Assembly: GCA_005879255.1 (NCBI GenBank) | Contig: VBKY01000159.1 | Span: 1 to 19,170 of the forward strand | Direction of reading: 5' to 3' | DNA length: 19,170 nt | From: Deltaproteobacteria bacterium | Lineage (GTDB): Bacteria; Desulfobacterota_B; Binatia; UBA9968 | Shown: positions 1 through 7,404 of the stretch, piece by piece | Position numbering within the stretch: position 1 is the stretch's first letter | Layout: each line of letters starts with the position of its first letter | Made by a program: the position numbers and the translations under genes | Notes under the pieces: generated by a model | What the model was told of the DNA's origin: nothing | The model's input: only the letters and a program-made list of their open reading frames with translations | Database searches by the model: none

Positions 1-66
1 GGATGGGAGTGAACGTTGTTATCATTCTTACTCTTCTGCCAGCATTGGCGTTATTACCCAAGGCAA

Positions 67-139
67 GAGCCGGATGCAGTAATTCTGCACGTCCGGATCC
101 GTGCGGGGGGCCGCCCGCGAGGGCGGTTCCTACCGCGAC
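67..139 (+). mobile_element. 3' end of a group II intron (domains V and VI)
   Basis: Bases 67-99 fold as a canonical domain V. The lower stem starts GAGCCGGA (67-74) and pairs with TCCGGATC (92-99). A 2-nt bulge (CG, 90-91) follows, then an upper stem TGCAG (75-79) with CTGCA (85-89) and a 5-nt loop. GAGCC carries the AGC catalytic triad. Bases 101-139 fold as domain VI: an upper stem CCGCCC (111-116) with GGGCGG (121-126), closed by a GCGA tetraloop, and a lower stem GCGG (103-106) with CCGC (133-136). An unpaired A at 132 is the expected branch point, and the intron would end in AC at 138-139. The catalytic and branch-point domains are therefore intact. The reverse transcriptase/maturase and domains I-IV would lie to the left of the window. 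The class is not assigned. Confidence 0.78.
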
Positions 140-241
140 AGAGCCTGCTCTGAGTGTGTCGAAGGGTTCAACGTTCAAGGTATTCCTAAAGGAAGCGGGG
201 AAAGAGGGAAGCGAGCCTTTTCTTCTTGGTTTTCAAACCTC

Positions 242-269
242 TTGACACGACTTTGAGAACCGGAATAAG
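242..269 (+). promoter_or_regulatory. Candidate sigma-70 promoter for the receptor gene
   Basis: A perfect -35 hexamer TTGACA (242-247), a 16-nt spacer and AATAAG (264-269, 4 of 6 matches to TATAAT) lie about 115 bases upstream of the receptor start codon, on the same strand and in otherwise gene-free sequence. This is inferred from consensus only. Confidence 0.35.
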
Positions 270-384
270 TCCCTAGCTAAACGTTTGTGGAGGCGGGCAA
301 CTTTTTGACAAGTCCGGCTTGCCCTGCTTACGCACCGCGGGCGAACAACGGGTCGATACTAAATTGAGGGCGCGGAGGGTAAAA

Positions 385-1428
385 ATGAGACGCCTTAGCC
401 GTTGGCTCGGATTCGGTTTTTGGGCACTTATTCTCTTGTTCCCAAAGGACAGCAACACCCAACCGCTTTATTACAAGGGGAAAACAATTGCAGTTATTGA
501 AGGGCGCAGTCCTGGTGGTGTAGGAGACTTAAGAACTAAAGCTATCCTGCCCTTCCTGCAAAAGTACATTCCTGGGAATCCAACTATCCTTCCGGAATAT
601 ATGCCTGGAGGAGGGGGCCGACAGGCTGCCAATTACGTGTATAGGGCGAAGGCGGAGGGACTGACAATCGGCGCCAGCTCTCCGGGCGTACTCGCAAGCG
701 CCATACTCGGCGAGCCGGGTGTCGAATATAATCCTCACAAGTTTATCTATCTCGGGTCCCCTTTCAGCGAGAACAATAATATTTTTGTCACCCGAAAAGC
801 TCTCGGTATAAACAACTTGGAAAAGCTGCGCGCTGCTTCGCGGCTCAGAATCGGAGGCCAATCGGTGGGCCACGTACAGTACATTCGGGGCCGGTTGTTC
901 GCTTGGCTTTTAGGTCTCAAAGATTCGAAATTCGTTGTTGGCTATGCAGGAACTGAGTTGGATATAGCCTTGGAGCGAGGTGAAATCGATGGTAGAGCGG
1001 TCGCGGTTGATACGGTATCAATGACAGAGGGATACAAAAAAGTCGTGGATTTCCATGCGATTCTAGAGATTCCCAAAGGACATCGTCCCCGTCAATTTGC
1101 CAATTTGCCTGAAATCGAGTCTTTCGCGCGGTTTGAGATAGAGAGCCAAGTTCTGACCATGTCGCGGGTTTTTTGGGGTGTGGGAACGCTAATTTATCTG
1201 CCCCCAAGCACACCGGAGAAACTCGTCGAGATACTCAGGCAAGCCTTTCGCAGTTCTTTCGAAGATCGCCAATTTCACGAACAATACAAAAAACTTCTTG
1301 GACTTCAGCCAACGCCACTCATGCCGGAAGACCAGCAGAAACTTGTCGCGGAGCTTCCGCGGAATACTGAGGTCGTTAGAGTTTTTAAAACCATCGCTGG
1401 AATGGATCCCCTTCCACCACGCAGATAA
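385..1428 (+). CDS. TctC/Bug-type periplasmic substrate-binding receptor
   Basis: This is a 347-residue extracytoplasmic binding protein of the tripartite tricarboxylate transporter (TctC/Bug) family, which captures organic acids or aromatic carboxylates in the periplasm. The start at 385 is chosen over an upstream in-frame ATG at 319 because GGAGGG (374-379) sits six bases before it, and because the protein then opens with a signal peptide: MRRLSR, a hydrophobic stretch, then a likely cleavage near residues 23-26. The family hallmark MPGGGGRQAANYVY follows the first beta-strand unit (VIEGRSPGGVGD), where family members usually read MPGAGGxxAANY. The length is normal. No TctA or TctB membrane gene is beside it; orphan receptors of this kind are common in Bug-rich genomes and imply either a distant partner or a sensory use. 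The ligand cannot be read from the sequence. Confidence 0.87.
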   Translation: MRRLSRWLGFGFWALILLFPKDSNTQPLYYKGKTIAVIEGRSPGGVGDLRTKAILPFLQKYIPGNPTILPEYMPGGGGRQAANYVYRAKAEGLTIGASSPGVLASAILGEPGVEYNPHKFIYLGSPFSENNNIFVTRKALGINNLEKLRAASRLRIGGQSVGHVQYIRGRLFAWLLGLKDSKFVVGYAGTELDIALERGEIDGRAVAVDTVSMTEGYKKVVDFHAILEIPKGHRPRQFANLPEIESFARFEIESQVLTMSRVFWGVGTLIYLPPSTPEKLVEILRQAFRSSFEDRQFHEQYKKLLGLQPTPLMPEDQQKLVAELPRNTEVVRVFKTIAGMDPLPPRR

Positions 1429-1637
1429 CGGAGAGAGAAAATAGCGTGGCTTAGAGGCCGGCTACGCCCTGTTCAAAGTTCAATGTTCAAGGGTTCAAAG
1501 TCAGATTCCAGGTTTGAGCGGCCGGGTCGGACCTGCGCGAGATCTTGAATCAGCGATATAAGTTTGCAAAATAGGTGTCGTTTAAACGCTTAACAGCAGC
1601 TTTGTCGCGTTGAAACACACGCTCTAAGAGATAAGCG

Positions 1638-1766
1638 ATGCCGCGCGCCAACCGCCATTTCCTTCCTGGTCATGTTTGGCGCATCACCCATCTGCAGCAG
1701 CCAGTTCCAATCGTTCCAGTGGTTCGATCCCTCGGCTCCGCTCAGGACAGGCTAAGCTCACCATGA
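1638..1766 (+). pseudogene. RAYT (Y1_Tnp) N-terminal relic fused to repeat
   Basis: The first 19 codons read MPRANRHFLPGHVWRITHL, the typical N-terminus of a REP-associated tyrosine transposase of the RANRHxLPGxVW(H)xTHR type. The frame then runs straight into the dispersed repeat (CAGTTCCAATCGTTCCAG) and stops at 1764-1766, so only the first beta strand of a protein of roughly 200-300 residues survives. The HUH metal site and catalytic tyrosine are absent. The join lies at about 1693-1701. It links a RAYT relic physically with the repeat family. Confidence 0.75.
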
Positions 1767-1773
1767 GCGGAGT
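1701..1773 (+). repeat. Dispersed repeat: 9-nt units plus CTCAGGACAGG module
   Basis: The copy begins CAGTTCCAATCGTTCCAG and continues GGTTCGATCC, then CTCAGGACAGGCTAAGC and CACCATGAGCGGAG. The second half recurs, diverged, at 4179-4240 and 5781-5858, and in inverted form near 144-165. The first half belongs to the same 9-nt-period tract as the copies listed further along. Confidence 0.75.
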
Positions 1774-2045
1774 TATCGTCGGCGAGACTTATTCCTCTTA
1801 CTTTCATGGCGTCCTCCTCGTTCAGTAATTTTCCCTTTGCTTCAAATATGACATGGCGCAAGGGCAGTCCAACGTGGTGTGGAACGGAAAACATGCGGAA
1901 AACATGGGGACGTTGTTGACTAATTGGACTAACTTAGATGAGGGATGAAAGGAACGAGGTTACTTCGGAGCACCGGAGACGACGGTGGAAAGTTTCCTCT
2001 CAAGGTGCCATGTGTTTCGTTCCGTTCGAGAGAACAAGAGATGAC

Positions 2046-2606
2046 TTATTTATCATCGCCGGTTCTAAATCGTAAATTTGGGGGAGTTGCTTTGCTTTGA
2101 CCACCACCGTATTGGGACTGTATTTTTTGGGTTACAGGATCCTTTAACTCGGCAAAAAGCATCATGGCTACTGGATCTTTGAAGTTTAATCTGATTTTAA
2201 AGTTTCCCACGTTTTTTATTTCTAACACCGCGACGTGTGGCGTCTCGAATGTTCCGTCAATCACAGAAGCGGTTATATGAATGGTAAGACCGAGACGAGC
2301 TACCGTGCTTCTCCCATCTAAAATAGCCAATACGTTTGGAGGAGTTTGTATCGCTTCATAACTTGCTCCAAGAACAAATTGCCCTGGTTCCAATAGAAAG
2401 TCCTCTCTAGTCAGATCTATTTCCTTATATTTGAGCTCCTGCGCCACCGTTAGACTTATAACCTGATTAGGCTCGGGCAGAAGCAGATTTTTGGCAAGAT
2501 GGATACGGATACCGACGGGGCGTAGGTTTTTCTTATCAAAGTCAGGCTCAATAAGGATTTTGCCTTCATCAATGTACTTCTCAATTGTTTGATGTGATAA
2601 AAACAT
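2046..2606 (-). CDS. dcd: dCTP deaminase/dUTPase-fold protein (Dcd family)
   Basis: This 186-residue protein has the trimeric dUTPase/dCTP deaminase fold, which makes dUMP precursors from dCTP or removes dUTP. The opening FLSHQTIEKYIDEGKILIEP is the usual Dcd start (LSxxxIxxxIxxGxIxIEP). RSTVARLGL (residues 99-107) matches the nucleotide-phosphate binding strand RSSxARxGL. ITASVIDGTF corresponds to TAxxIDPG, and Glu129 in AVLEIKNVG occupies the position of the catalytic Glu of E. coli Dcd. QYGGGQSKAT near the C-terminus resembles the YxGQ/S-GxT closure loop. The usual SYDLRLG after the first domain is altered to GIRIHLAKN, so deaminase and dUTPase activity cannot be separated by eye. The gene looks more A+T-rich than its neighbours. 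The sequence immediately upstream of its start is a RAYT relic and no strong Shine-Dalgarno is visible, which suggests acquisition or rearrangement at its 5' side. Confidence 0.85.
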   Translation of the reverse strand: MFLSHQTIEKYIDEGKILIEPDFDKKNLRPVGIRIHLAKNLLLPEPNQVISLTVAQELKYKEIDLTREDFLLEPGQFVLGASYEAIQTPPNVLAILDGRSTVARLGLTIHITASVIDGTFETPHVAVLEIKNVGNFKIRLNFKDPVAMMLFAELKDPVTQKIQSQYGGGQSKATPPNLRFRTGDDK

Positions 2607-2733
2607 GAAACGCAGTATGCCACGAAATGTTCCTTTTGCTAAACACGCGGCTGAAGTTTGGTGTCAGGCTGTTGTAGTTCAGCGAAAATGTCACCCCTTT
2701 TCTAGTGGGAATCGGTAATTTCGATCTGAAGCG

Positions 2734-2914
2734 AAAATGATTTGGCATGACGCAATACGCAAGAACGCGCATCGGAATCCGTTCACAAGCCGATCGAATC
2801 AACTTCGACAAAGGCTCGGTAGTCACCATCCTTATGGAACACCTCGGTCTGCGCATTGCGATTGATGACGTGATAGCAGATGTCTCCTACTGAGGCTCGG
2901 GCCGTGCGTGGCAT
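2734..2914 (-). pseudogene. RAYT (Y1_Tnp) relic, frameshifted and truncated
   Basis: Reading leftward from 2914, the first frame gives MPRTARASVGDICYHVINRN and then EVFHKDGDYRAFVE, the standard opening of a REP-associated transposase. The reading frame then shifts, and a second frame gives ACERIPMRVLAYCVMPNHF, ending at 2734. The match stops exactly at the first His of the HUH motif (normally NHFH), and the following residues (RFRSKL) are unrelated. The protein therefore has one frameshift in the region of residues 35-45 and loses everything after the HUH site. Its 3' remnant lies just upstream of the dCTP deaminase-family start codon. Confidence 0.82.
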
Positions 2915-2950
2915 GGAGCCACTTACGTCCGTCAATGGTCTCAGGGAAGT

Positions 2951-2972
2951 GAAAAGAAGAATGTCCCCCTTT
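2951..2972 (-). repeat. RAYT-upstream motif, copy 1
   Basis: On the minus strand this reads AAAGGGGGACATTCTTC then TTTTC. It sits 36 bases before the start of the RAYT relic at 2914 and in the same orientation. Related motifs occur at 3491-3510 and 14978-14997, each at nearly the same distance from another RAYT start. Confidence 0.6.
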
Positions 2973-3292
2973 AATTTTCCCACTGATTTTTTAATTGCTC
3001 AGAGTTTGTAAATTAACCGGATTCTGCAAAATTGAGTAGCCGCAACGATTTACAACCTCTCGTCTTAGCAAGAAAATCCACGATGGTAGGTACTACTAAT
3101 AGCAACTAATGGGAGATTTTTTGGTAAATGAAGCAATATATAGTGCTAAGAGTTGAAATCTCATTTGGAGAACCGCGTGTCATCAGCATATTGTCCTTTG
3201 CAACAGTACATTTTACTTGACAGGTGTATAAAAACTTTATAAACGCTGTCGAGTTAGTAACCACGCGACCAGAGGCGAAAGGAGATATCGCC
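2973..3292. other. Spacer without recognisable gene
   Basis: I see no gene with recognisable homology here and no clear hairpin terminator. The stretch is A+T-rich and separates the minus-strand RAYT relic from the plus-strand relic tract. Confidence 0.5.
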
Positions 3293-3478
3293 ATGGACGA
3301 CCGACGGGTCTTCGACAATCGCGGAGCAAATCATGGATTTCCGATCAAGCGGGAAATTCTCCCGCCAAACCGGGAATCCATCAACGACTCTTGGTTTCGA
3401 AAACGGCTGGATTTTGTGAGACGCTCCTCAAAGAAGGATTTGCTGACGAAAATAGTTCATACCGAGTTAGAGAAATAG
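3293..3478 (+). CDS. Small ORF, unknown, doubtful
   Basis: This is a 61-codon frame starting ATGGACGACCGA, with a good Shine-Dalgarno AAAGGAG (3278-3284) eight bases upstream. That ribosome site is the main reason to list it. The product (MDDRRVFDNRGANHG to LLTKIVHTELEK) is charged and lacks cysteines, a signal peptide or any family motif I recognise. It lies between RAYT relics and may be a decayed fragment rather than a working gene. Confidence 0.28.
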   Translation: MDDRRVFDNRGANHGFPIKREILPPNRESINDSWFRKRLDFVRRSSKKDLLTKIVHTELEK

Positions 3479-3490
3479 ACCGAGAGAAGA

Positions 3491-3510
3491 AAGGGGACAG
3501 GCTACTTTCC
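3491..3510 (+). repeat. RAYT-upstream motif, copy 2
   Basis: The motif AAGGGGACAGGCTACTTTCC lies 39 bases before the GTG start of the RAYT relic at 3550, in the same orientation. It is closely similar to 14978-14997 (AGAAAGGCAGGCTACTTTTC). Confidence 0.65.
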
Positions 3511-3549
3511 GTTATAATGTCGACGACGGATCGTATGTTAGAAGCGCTC

Positions 3550-3962
3550 GTGCCAAGAATTCCTAGAGGACACGGGCGCGCCACGGTATTCCACAAGCCT
3601 CAAGATTACGAAGCGTTTTTATCTCTTTTGGCTTACGCCAAGAAACGTCATCGGATGAAGCTTCTTGGTTTTGCCTGCTGCCGAATCATTTTTACCTTGT
3701 TCTCGAACCCCCTCATCAAACCTTATTGAGTCAATTCATGCAGTGGTTATTGACGAGCCACGTGCGCCGTTATCACAAACACTATGGAAGCAGAGGACAT
3801 ATATGGCAGGGCCGGTTTAAGAGTTTCTCGGTTCAACGTGATGAACACTTGATGACGGTTTTGCGTTACGTTCTACAGAATCCGGTCCGCACTTTGTCGG
3901 AGACAGCGCGAGAATGGCACTGGTCAAGTTTGAAAAGTGGGAGGGCATGGAGTCTGACATAA
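3550..3962 (+). pseudogene. RAYT (Y1_Tnp) pseudogene, nearly full length
   Basis: This is a REP-associated tyrosine transposase, the enzyme class thought to mobilise REP hairpins by single-strand cleavage. The frame opens VPRIPRGHGRATVFHK and continues PQDYEAFLSLLAYAKKRHRM. About a dozen codons usually found after PRIPRG (the HxYHVxNRG strand) are missing. At about 3671 one base appears lost: the frame changes from KLLGFA to LLPNHFYLVLEPPHQ. It then continues through SHVRRYHKHYGSRGHIWQGRF and RYVLQNPVR to WHWSSLKSG. The HUH motif, normally HFH, reads HFY, so the second metal-ligand His is also lost. The putative catalytic Tyr region around SHVRRYHKHYG is retained. Three independent defects mean it cannot act as a transposase. 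Confidence 0.88.
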
Positions 3963-4109
3963 CAATCGTGTGCAGCCAAGGAACTCAAGTCTTTGTTTAA
4001 CAGTTGATGCAACTGCAACTGGGTGAGATCTGTCAACCATTGATTTGACTCCTTCACAATCTTCATTCGCTTTAGTTCCACGCTCCGTAGGCTCACCGTC
4101 CAAGGCGTT

Positions 4110-4240
4110 AAAGCCGCTCAAAACGTTCAATCGCTGCGCTCTGTTCAAGTCGTTAAACTGAAAACAAGACCGGTCAAAGGTTCATGATCCGACCCTTCGA
4201 GCAGCCCCGGGACGGCTAGGCTCATCATCAGCGGAATGTA
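4110..4240 (+). repeat. Dispersed repeat copy (tract plus CAGGACAGG-type module)
   Basis: The copy reads AACGTTCAATCGCTGCGCTC, then TGTTCAAGTCGTTAAACTG (4131-4159), GTCAAAGGTTCATGATCC and a diverged second module (GGGACGGCTAGGCTCAT, then CAGCGGAATG). It matches the copies at 18955 (same CTGAAAACAAG-like linker) and 1701. It lacks the three-arm hairpin module. Confidence 0.7.
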
Positions 4241-4488
4241 CTGCGCGTGTGCCTTGCGCCCGTACCTCACAATAATTCTGTTCAGGATTATTCAATAGTA
4301 GACGGCAATTCGTGCCGTGTCCGGCAGCCTGAATATCAGTAGACTATGATTACTTAACCGAGAGTAAGTCTCGAAGAAGGAGGCAACCATTATTGTCATT
4401 TTGCTCAGGCACATATAAGTACGATGTTGTCGCGTTTGTCGGCTCGTGGAAAAAAACGAGATCGAGAAAGTTTGTAACGAGGACTGTT

Positions 4489-5376
4489 ATGTCTGACCTC
4501 CGCGTCGTATTGAAGCATCCGGGTGCTTTCGCGGTCCAGACGCTGAAGGCCTTTCGTGCCAATCAGGGACTTCTTTTGGCGGGCGCGGTCGCGTACTACG
4601 CGCTGCTATCGATTGTTCCGCTGCTCATTCTTACCGTTATCGCGCTCTCCTATGTTATCGATCAGGCGGAATTGCTCAATACCCTCGGTCGCTACCTGGA
4701 GTGGCTGGTTCCGGGGCAATCCAAATTGATCGTGGCTGAGTTGACGAACTTTCTTGACCATCGCGACGTCATCGGCTGGCTGCTATTGGCGACAATGATA
4801 TTTTTCAGCTCCCTCGCATTCACGGTTCTGGAGAATGCGATGTCGGTAATTTTCATTCACCGGGTCGCCATCCGCAGGCGCCATTTTCTCGTCTCTGCGC
4901 TGCTTCCTTATTGCTACATCTTGTTCCTGGGACTCGGCATGTTGCTGGTGACACTTGTCTCCGGCAGCCTGCAGGCGATGGGGCAGGAAAGGGTTGATTT
5001 TTTGGGGCGTAACTGGTCCCTTGGCGGCGTTTCTGGCGTGCTTCTCTATCTGCTCGGATTCGGCGGAGAAATCTTCGTTCTCACGTCGGTCTACCTGGTC
5101 ATGCCGGTCGGACGGCTGTCGCTGCGGCACGCGCTGATCGGCGGCCTCACGGCGGCACTGCTTTGGGAGCTCACCCGTCATGTGCTCCTCTGGTACTTCG
5201 CCACTTTGTCGCAGGTCGGTCTAGTCTATGGATCACTGACGACGGCAATCGCGGTACTGCTGAGCTTGGATCTCGCGGCGACCTTGCTGTTGCTGGGCGC
5301 CCAGGTCATCTCCGAATACGAGCGCGTAGGCAGAGCCAACCAGGACATACCGCCAAAGCCATTGCGCACCGGCTAA
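4489..5376 (+). CDS. YihY/BrkB family inner-membrane protein
   Basis: This is a 295-residue polytopic membrane protein of the YihY/virulence factor BrkB family (once mislabelled as RNase BN). Its molecular role is unsettled; transport or envelope functions have been proposed. The start at 4489 is preferred because GAGGA (4479-4483) precedes it by five bases and the family begins at this point; the open frame extends upstream without homology. Six hydrophobic segments are visible at roughly residues 27-50, 93-115, 133-158, 175-200, 205-228 and 237-262. The signature AYYALLSIVPLL (about residues 35-46) corresponds to the family's AYYxLLSLxPLL. YGSLTTAIAVLLSLDLAAT with LLLLGAQVISEYER is the conserved last helix. 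The length is normal and nothing is missing. It stands alone, flanked by repeats. Confidence 0.92.
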   Translation: MSDLRVVLKHPGAFAVQTLKAFRANQGLLLAGAVAYYALLSIVPLLILTVIALSYVIDQAELLNTLGRYLEWLVPGQSKLIVAELTNFLDHRDVIGWLLLATMIFFSSLAFTVLENAMSVIFIHRVAIRRRHFLVSALLPYCYILFLGLGMLLVTLVSGSLQAMGQERVDFLGRNWSLGGVSGVLLYLLGFGGEIFVLTSVYLVMPVGRLSLRHALIGGLTAALLWELTRHVLLWYFATLSQVGLVYGSLTTAIAVLLSLDLAATLLLLGAQVISEYERVGRANQDIPPKPLRTG

Positions 5377-5952
5377 GCGCTACTTTTTGGGGGAAGTTTA
5401 TGGGTCATTCTTGTTGAGAGTTGAAGAGCAAAAGTCACCATAGCAATCTATACAATCTTGTTTACGAGCGCCGCCATTGTTTAGTTTTCCCACCTGACGC
5501 TTCATTCACATCACAGAACCCCGCGACCGATTTGATTTTCCGGAGGTCTGCTCCTGTTGCGATTGATCTCGTTGCCCCTCGCTATTTTTTAGCTCCTTTG
5601 CAAAGTCCACGCAGGGACTTTATCCTTTGTAAGCGATTGATTTACGGACAATCCTATTTTTGAAACGGTGCCCGCCCTTTGCCGGCCGTGGAGGTGTCCC
5701 AAAGAAAATACTTGGACGGTTTATAAGGGGTAACCGGCGGATTTTTCGATGGGCACTGTGTCTCAGTTTTAGGATACAGTGGCCCGTTTCAAGCGTTCCA
5801 ATGGTTCGACACTTCGCGCAGCCTCAGGACAGGCAAAGCTTACCATGATCGGAGTTAGTTGTTACGCTGCAGCGCCACGTTCAAACCGTTGAAGACAATT
5901 ACAAGGTGCAGGGAAAACTCTCGGCGCGTGCGTTGAGCTTGGCGCCAGGGAA
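5377..5952. other. Spacer with hairpin and repeat fragments
   Basis: No convincing gene is seen; the open frames here lack ribosome sites and homology. A hairpin with arms CACTGTGTC (5754-5762) and GATACAGTG (5773-5781) has a 10-nt loop and one G-T pair. It could end transcription from either side but lacks a good T run. A repeat copy follows. Confidence 0.5.
5781..5925 (+). repeat. Dispersed repeat copy, diverged
   Basis: The copy starts GCCCGTTTCAAGCGTTCCAA, runs TGGTTCGACACTTCGC, then CTCAGGACAGGCAAAGC and CATGATCGGAG. This parallels 1701-1773 base for base over much of its length. Further on, GTTGAAGACAATTACAAGG (about 5890-5908) matches the linker GACAATTACAACTTGGAGG of other copies. 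No hairpin module remains. Confidence 0.65.
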
Positions 5953-6999
5953 TCATAGATTATACAGAGCTTGAGCGTTCCTCCCTAAAATTTTGTCAAT
6001 TGAGGCTGCCGGAATTTTGCCGTCTGCTTTCAACTTTCGCATAGCGTTGATTTCGGATGAAGTATCATTGTGTCCATAATCCGTTCCCAAGACAAGGTTC
6101 TCATCTCCCACGTGATCTAGAATATAAGGCAAATCATCACTCGTTTGGCACGCAACATAAATTTGATTCTCGCGTAAGAGCTTCGCTCCCGGCCACTCTT
6201 TTCCCTGCCTCTGATAGCCGATCTCTAGATGGTTCATCACGTAAGGGAGCCACTCGGCGCTGACCTCGATAAACCCCCATCTTAGATCGGGAAACTTACG
6301 CATAAGCTCTGATGTGATGAGACTCCCGAAAAGATTAATCGGACCGAACTTGAACTGGCCCAGGCTGGCACCCCGGCCAAAAAGATCAAACATGTCCAGA
6401 TTTCCGGCTGACGCATGGATACAGATGGGCATGCCAAGGCGACTGGCTTCATGATAGATGGGATGAAAATAGGGGTCGGTGGGCAGTTTGTCGCCTTCGA
6501 CCCCCCTGATGAAGACCCCGCACGCGCCGTTTTCCTTGCCGATGTTCAACTCCTCGATCGCCTTGTCCATAAAATGAAGAGGCGGCATCACGACCCATCG
6601 CAAACGGCCATTCCCCGACTTCCAAATCTCTGCCAGCCAGCGGTTATAGCTCTTGCATAATGCGGCGTCGATATGCGGCAGAATGGTCAGTGCGCGCAGA
6701 AAGAGACTGGGATAGAGAACCTGGACATGTATGTCCAATTCATCCATGTGAGCCAGGCGAGCTTTGACGTTTTCCATTTCTCGGCTTTCTCGCGAAGTAT
6801 CATGGCCGATGTTTCGTCCTTTGGCGAAAACCCGGCCGCCGATTTTCCAGAACTCATCGTTGGAACGTTGGCTCGCGCCTGTGCCGCTACAATCTTTGAA
6901 TACCATTACCTGTGGGGCAAATTGTCTGTCCGCTTCATCGAGAAAGTCCCAGGTCCGTTCCGATTCGACTACATGAGCGTCCGCATCGATGATTTCCAT
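5953..6999 (-). CDS. Amidohydrolase-family protein (ACMSD-like)
   Basis: This 348-residue TIM-barrel metal hydrolase belongs to the amidohydrolase 2 group, which includes ACMSD-type decarboxylases acting on aromatic-derived acids. The start at 6999 is preferred over the frame's first ATG at 7023: AAGGGGA lies about six bases upstream, and the protein then begins MEIIDADAHVVE. The first metal motif is D-x-D-x-H (residues 5-9) instead of the usual D-x-H-x-H. This is common in the clade, with His9 kept. His195 in PICIHASAG and Asp307 in LVLGTDYGHND are the other expected metal or catalytic residues. FIEVSAEWLPYVMNHLE (residues 244-260) matches the family's conserved strand. The length is normal and the frame intact. 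Substrate is unknown; decarboxylation or hydrolysis of a cyclic or aromatic acid is the reasonable inference. Confidence 0.9.
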   Translation of the reverse strand: MEIIDADAHVVESERTWDFLDEADRQFAPQVMVFKDCSGTGASQRSNDEFWKIGGRVFAKGRNIGHDTSRESREMENVKARLAHMDELDIHVQVLYPSLFLRALTILPHIDAALCKSYNRWLAEIWKSGNGRLRWVVMPPLHFMDKAIEELNIGKENGACGVFIRGVEGDKLPTDPYFHPIYHEASRLGMPICIHASAGNLDMFDLFGRGASLGQFKFGPINLFGSLITSELMRKFPDLRWGFIEVSAEWLPYVMNHLEIGYQRQGKEWPGAKLLRENQIYVACQTSDDLPYILDHVGDENLVLGTDYGHNDTSSEINAMRKLKADGKIPAASIDKILGRNAQALYNL

Positions 7000-7404
7000 A
7001 ACTTTCCCCTTTGTGGCAGTCATTGACTATGCACAACCGCCTCTATTTTGAAGCAACGATGGCGCGATTCACTTATACGCGAGTCAGTGCTACGATTCGT
7101 TTCTATACCGATTTATAACTATGCTTCACGGAGTTATTCTCTACTGGTCGTAGATCTTAGGTTCCGTAATCTTTAGATTTCGCGGAATTCACTGTACAAC
7201 CAGTTTCGAGCGCTTGTCTATGGGCTGGTGTCGGTCCAGGGCTGATGTCAGGCTTTCTATTCTAACCAATCTCGACAAGTACAGAACGAAGATTTGTACA
7301 GAACACCATTATTCGCCGGGGACCGAACGCCTAGAAAAGAAATCAAACTCTAGAATCACGGTGGAATCGACGATAAAACGGCGTTGCCGCCAACGTCTTG
7401 CCGA
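7000..7404. other. Intergenic spacer, nothing recognised
   Basis: This is about 400 bases between the start of the amidohydrolase and the end of the unknown exported protein, both on the minus strand. No repeat copy, RNA gene or credible coding frame is seen. The amidohydrolase promoter should lie in the right-hand neighbourhood of its start, but no strong consensus pair stands out. Confidence 0.5.

Larger units (their letters stand above)
1429..2045. other. Gene-poor spacer with repeats and a transposase scrap
   Basis: This 617-base spacer holds no intact gene. It contains a GTTCAA-rich stretch (about 1469-1500), the RAYT scrap at 1638-1766 and a repeat copy at 1701-1773. I see nothing recognisable in 1774-2045, upstream of the convergent 3' end of the dCTP deaminase-family gene. 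Confidence 0.6.

Noticed and set aside
3..245. 80-residue open frame at the left edge
   Set aside because: It runs through the group II intron domains V and VI and then a GTTCAA repeat trace; its apparent signal-like start is chance, and structured RNA explains the conservation better.
5421..5848. Two successive open frames after the YihY gene
   Set aside because: No family resemblance, no Shine-Dalgarno, and the second ends inside a dispersed repeat.
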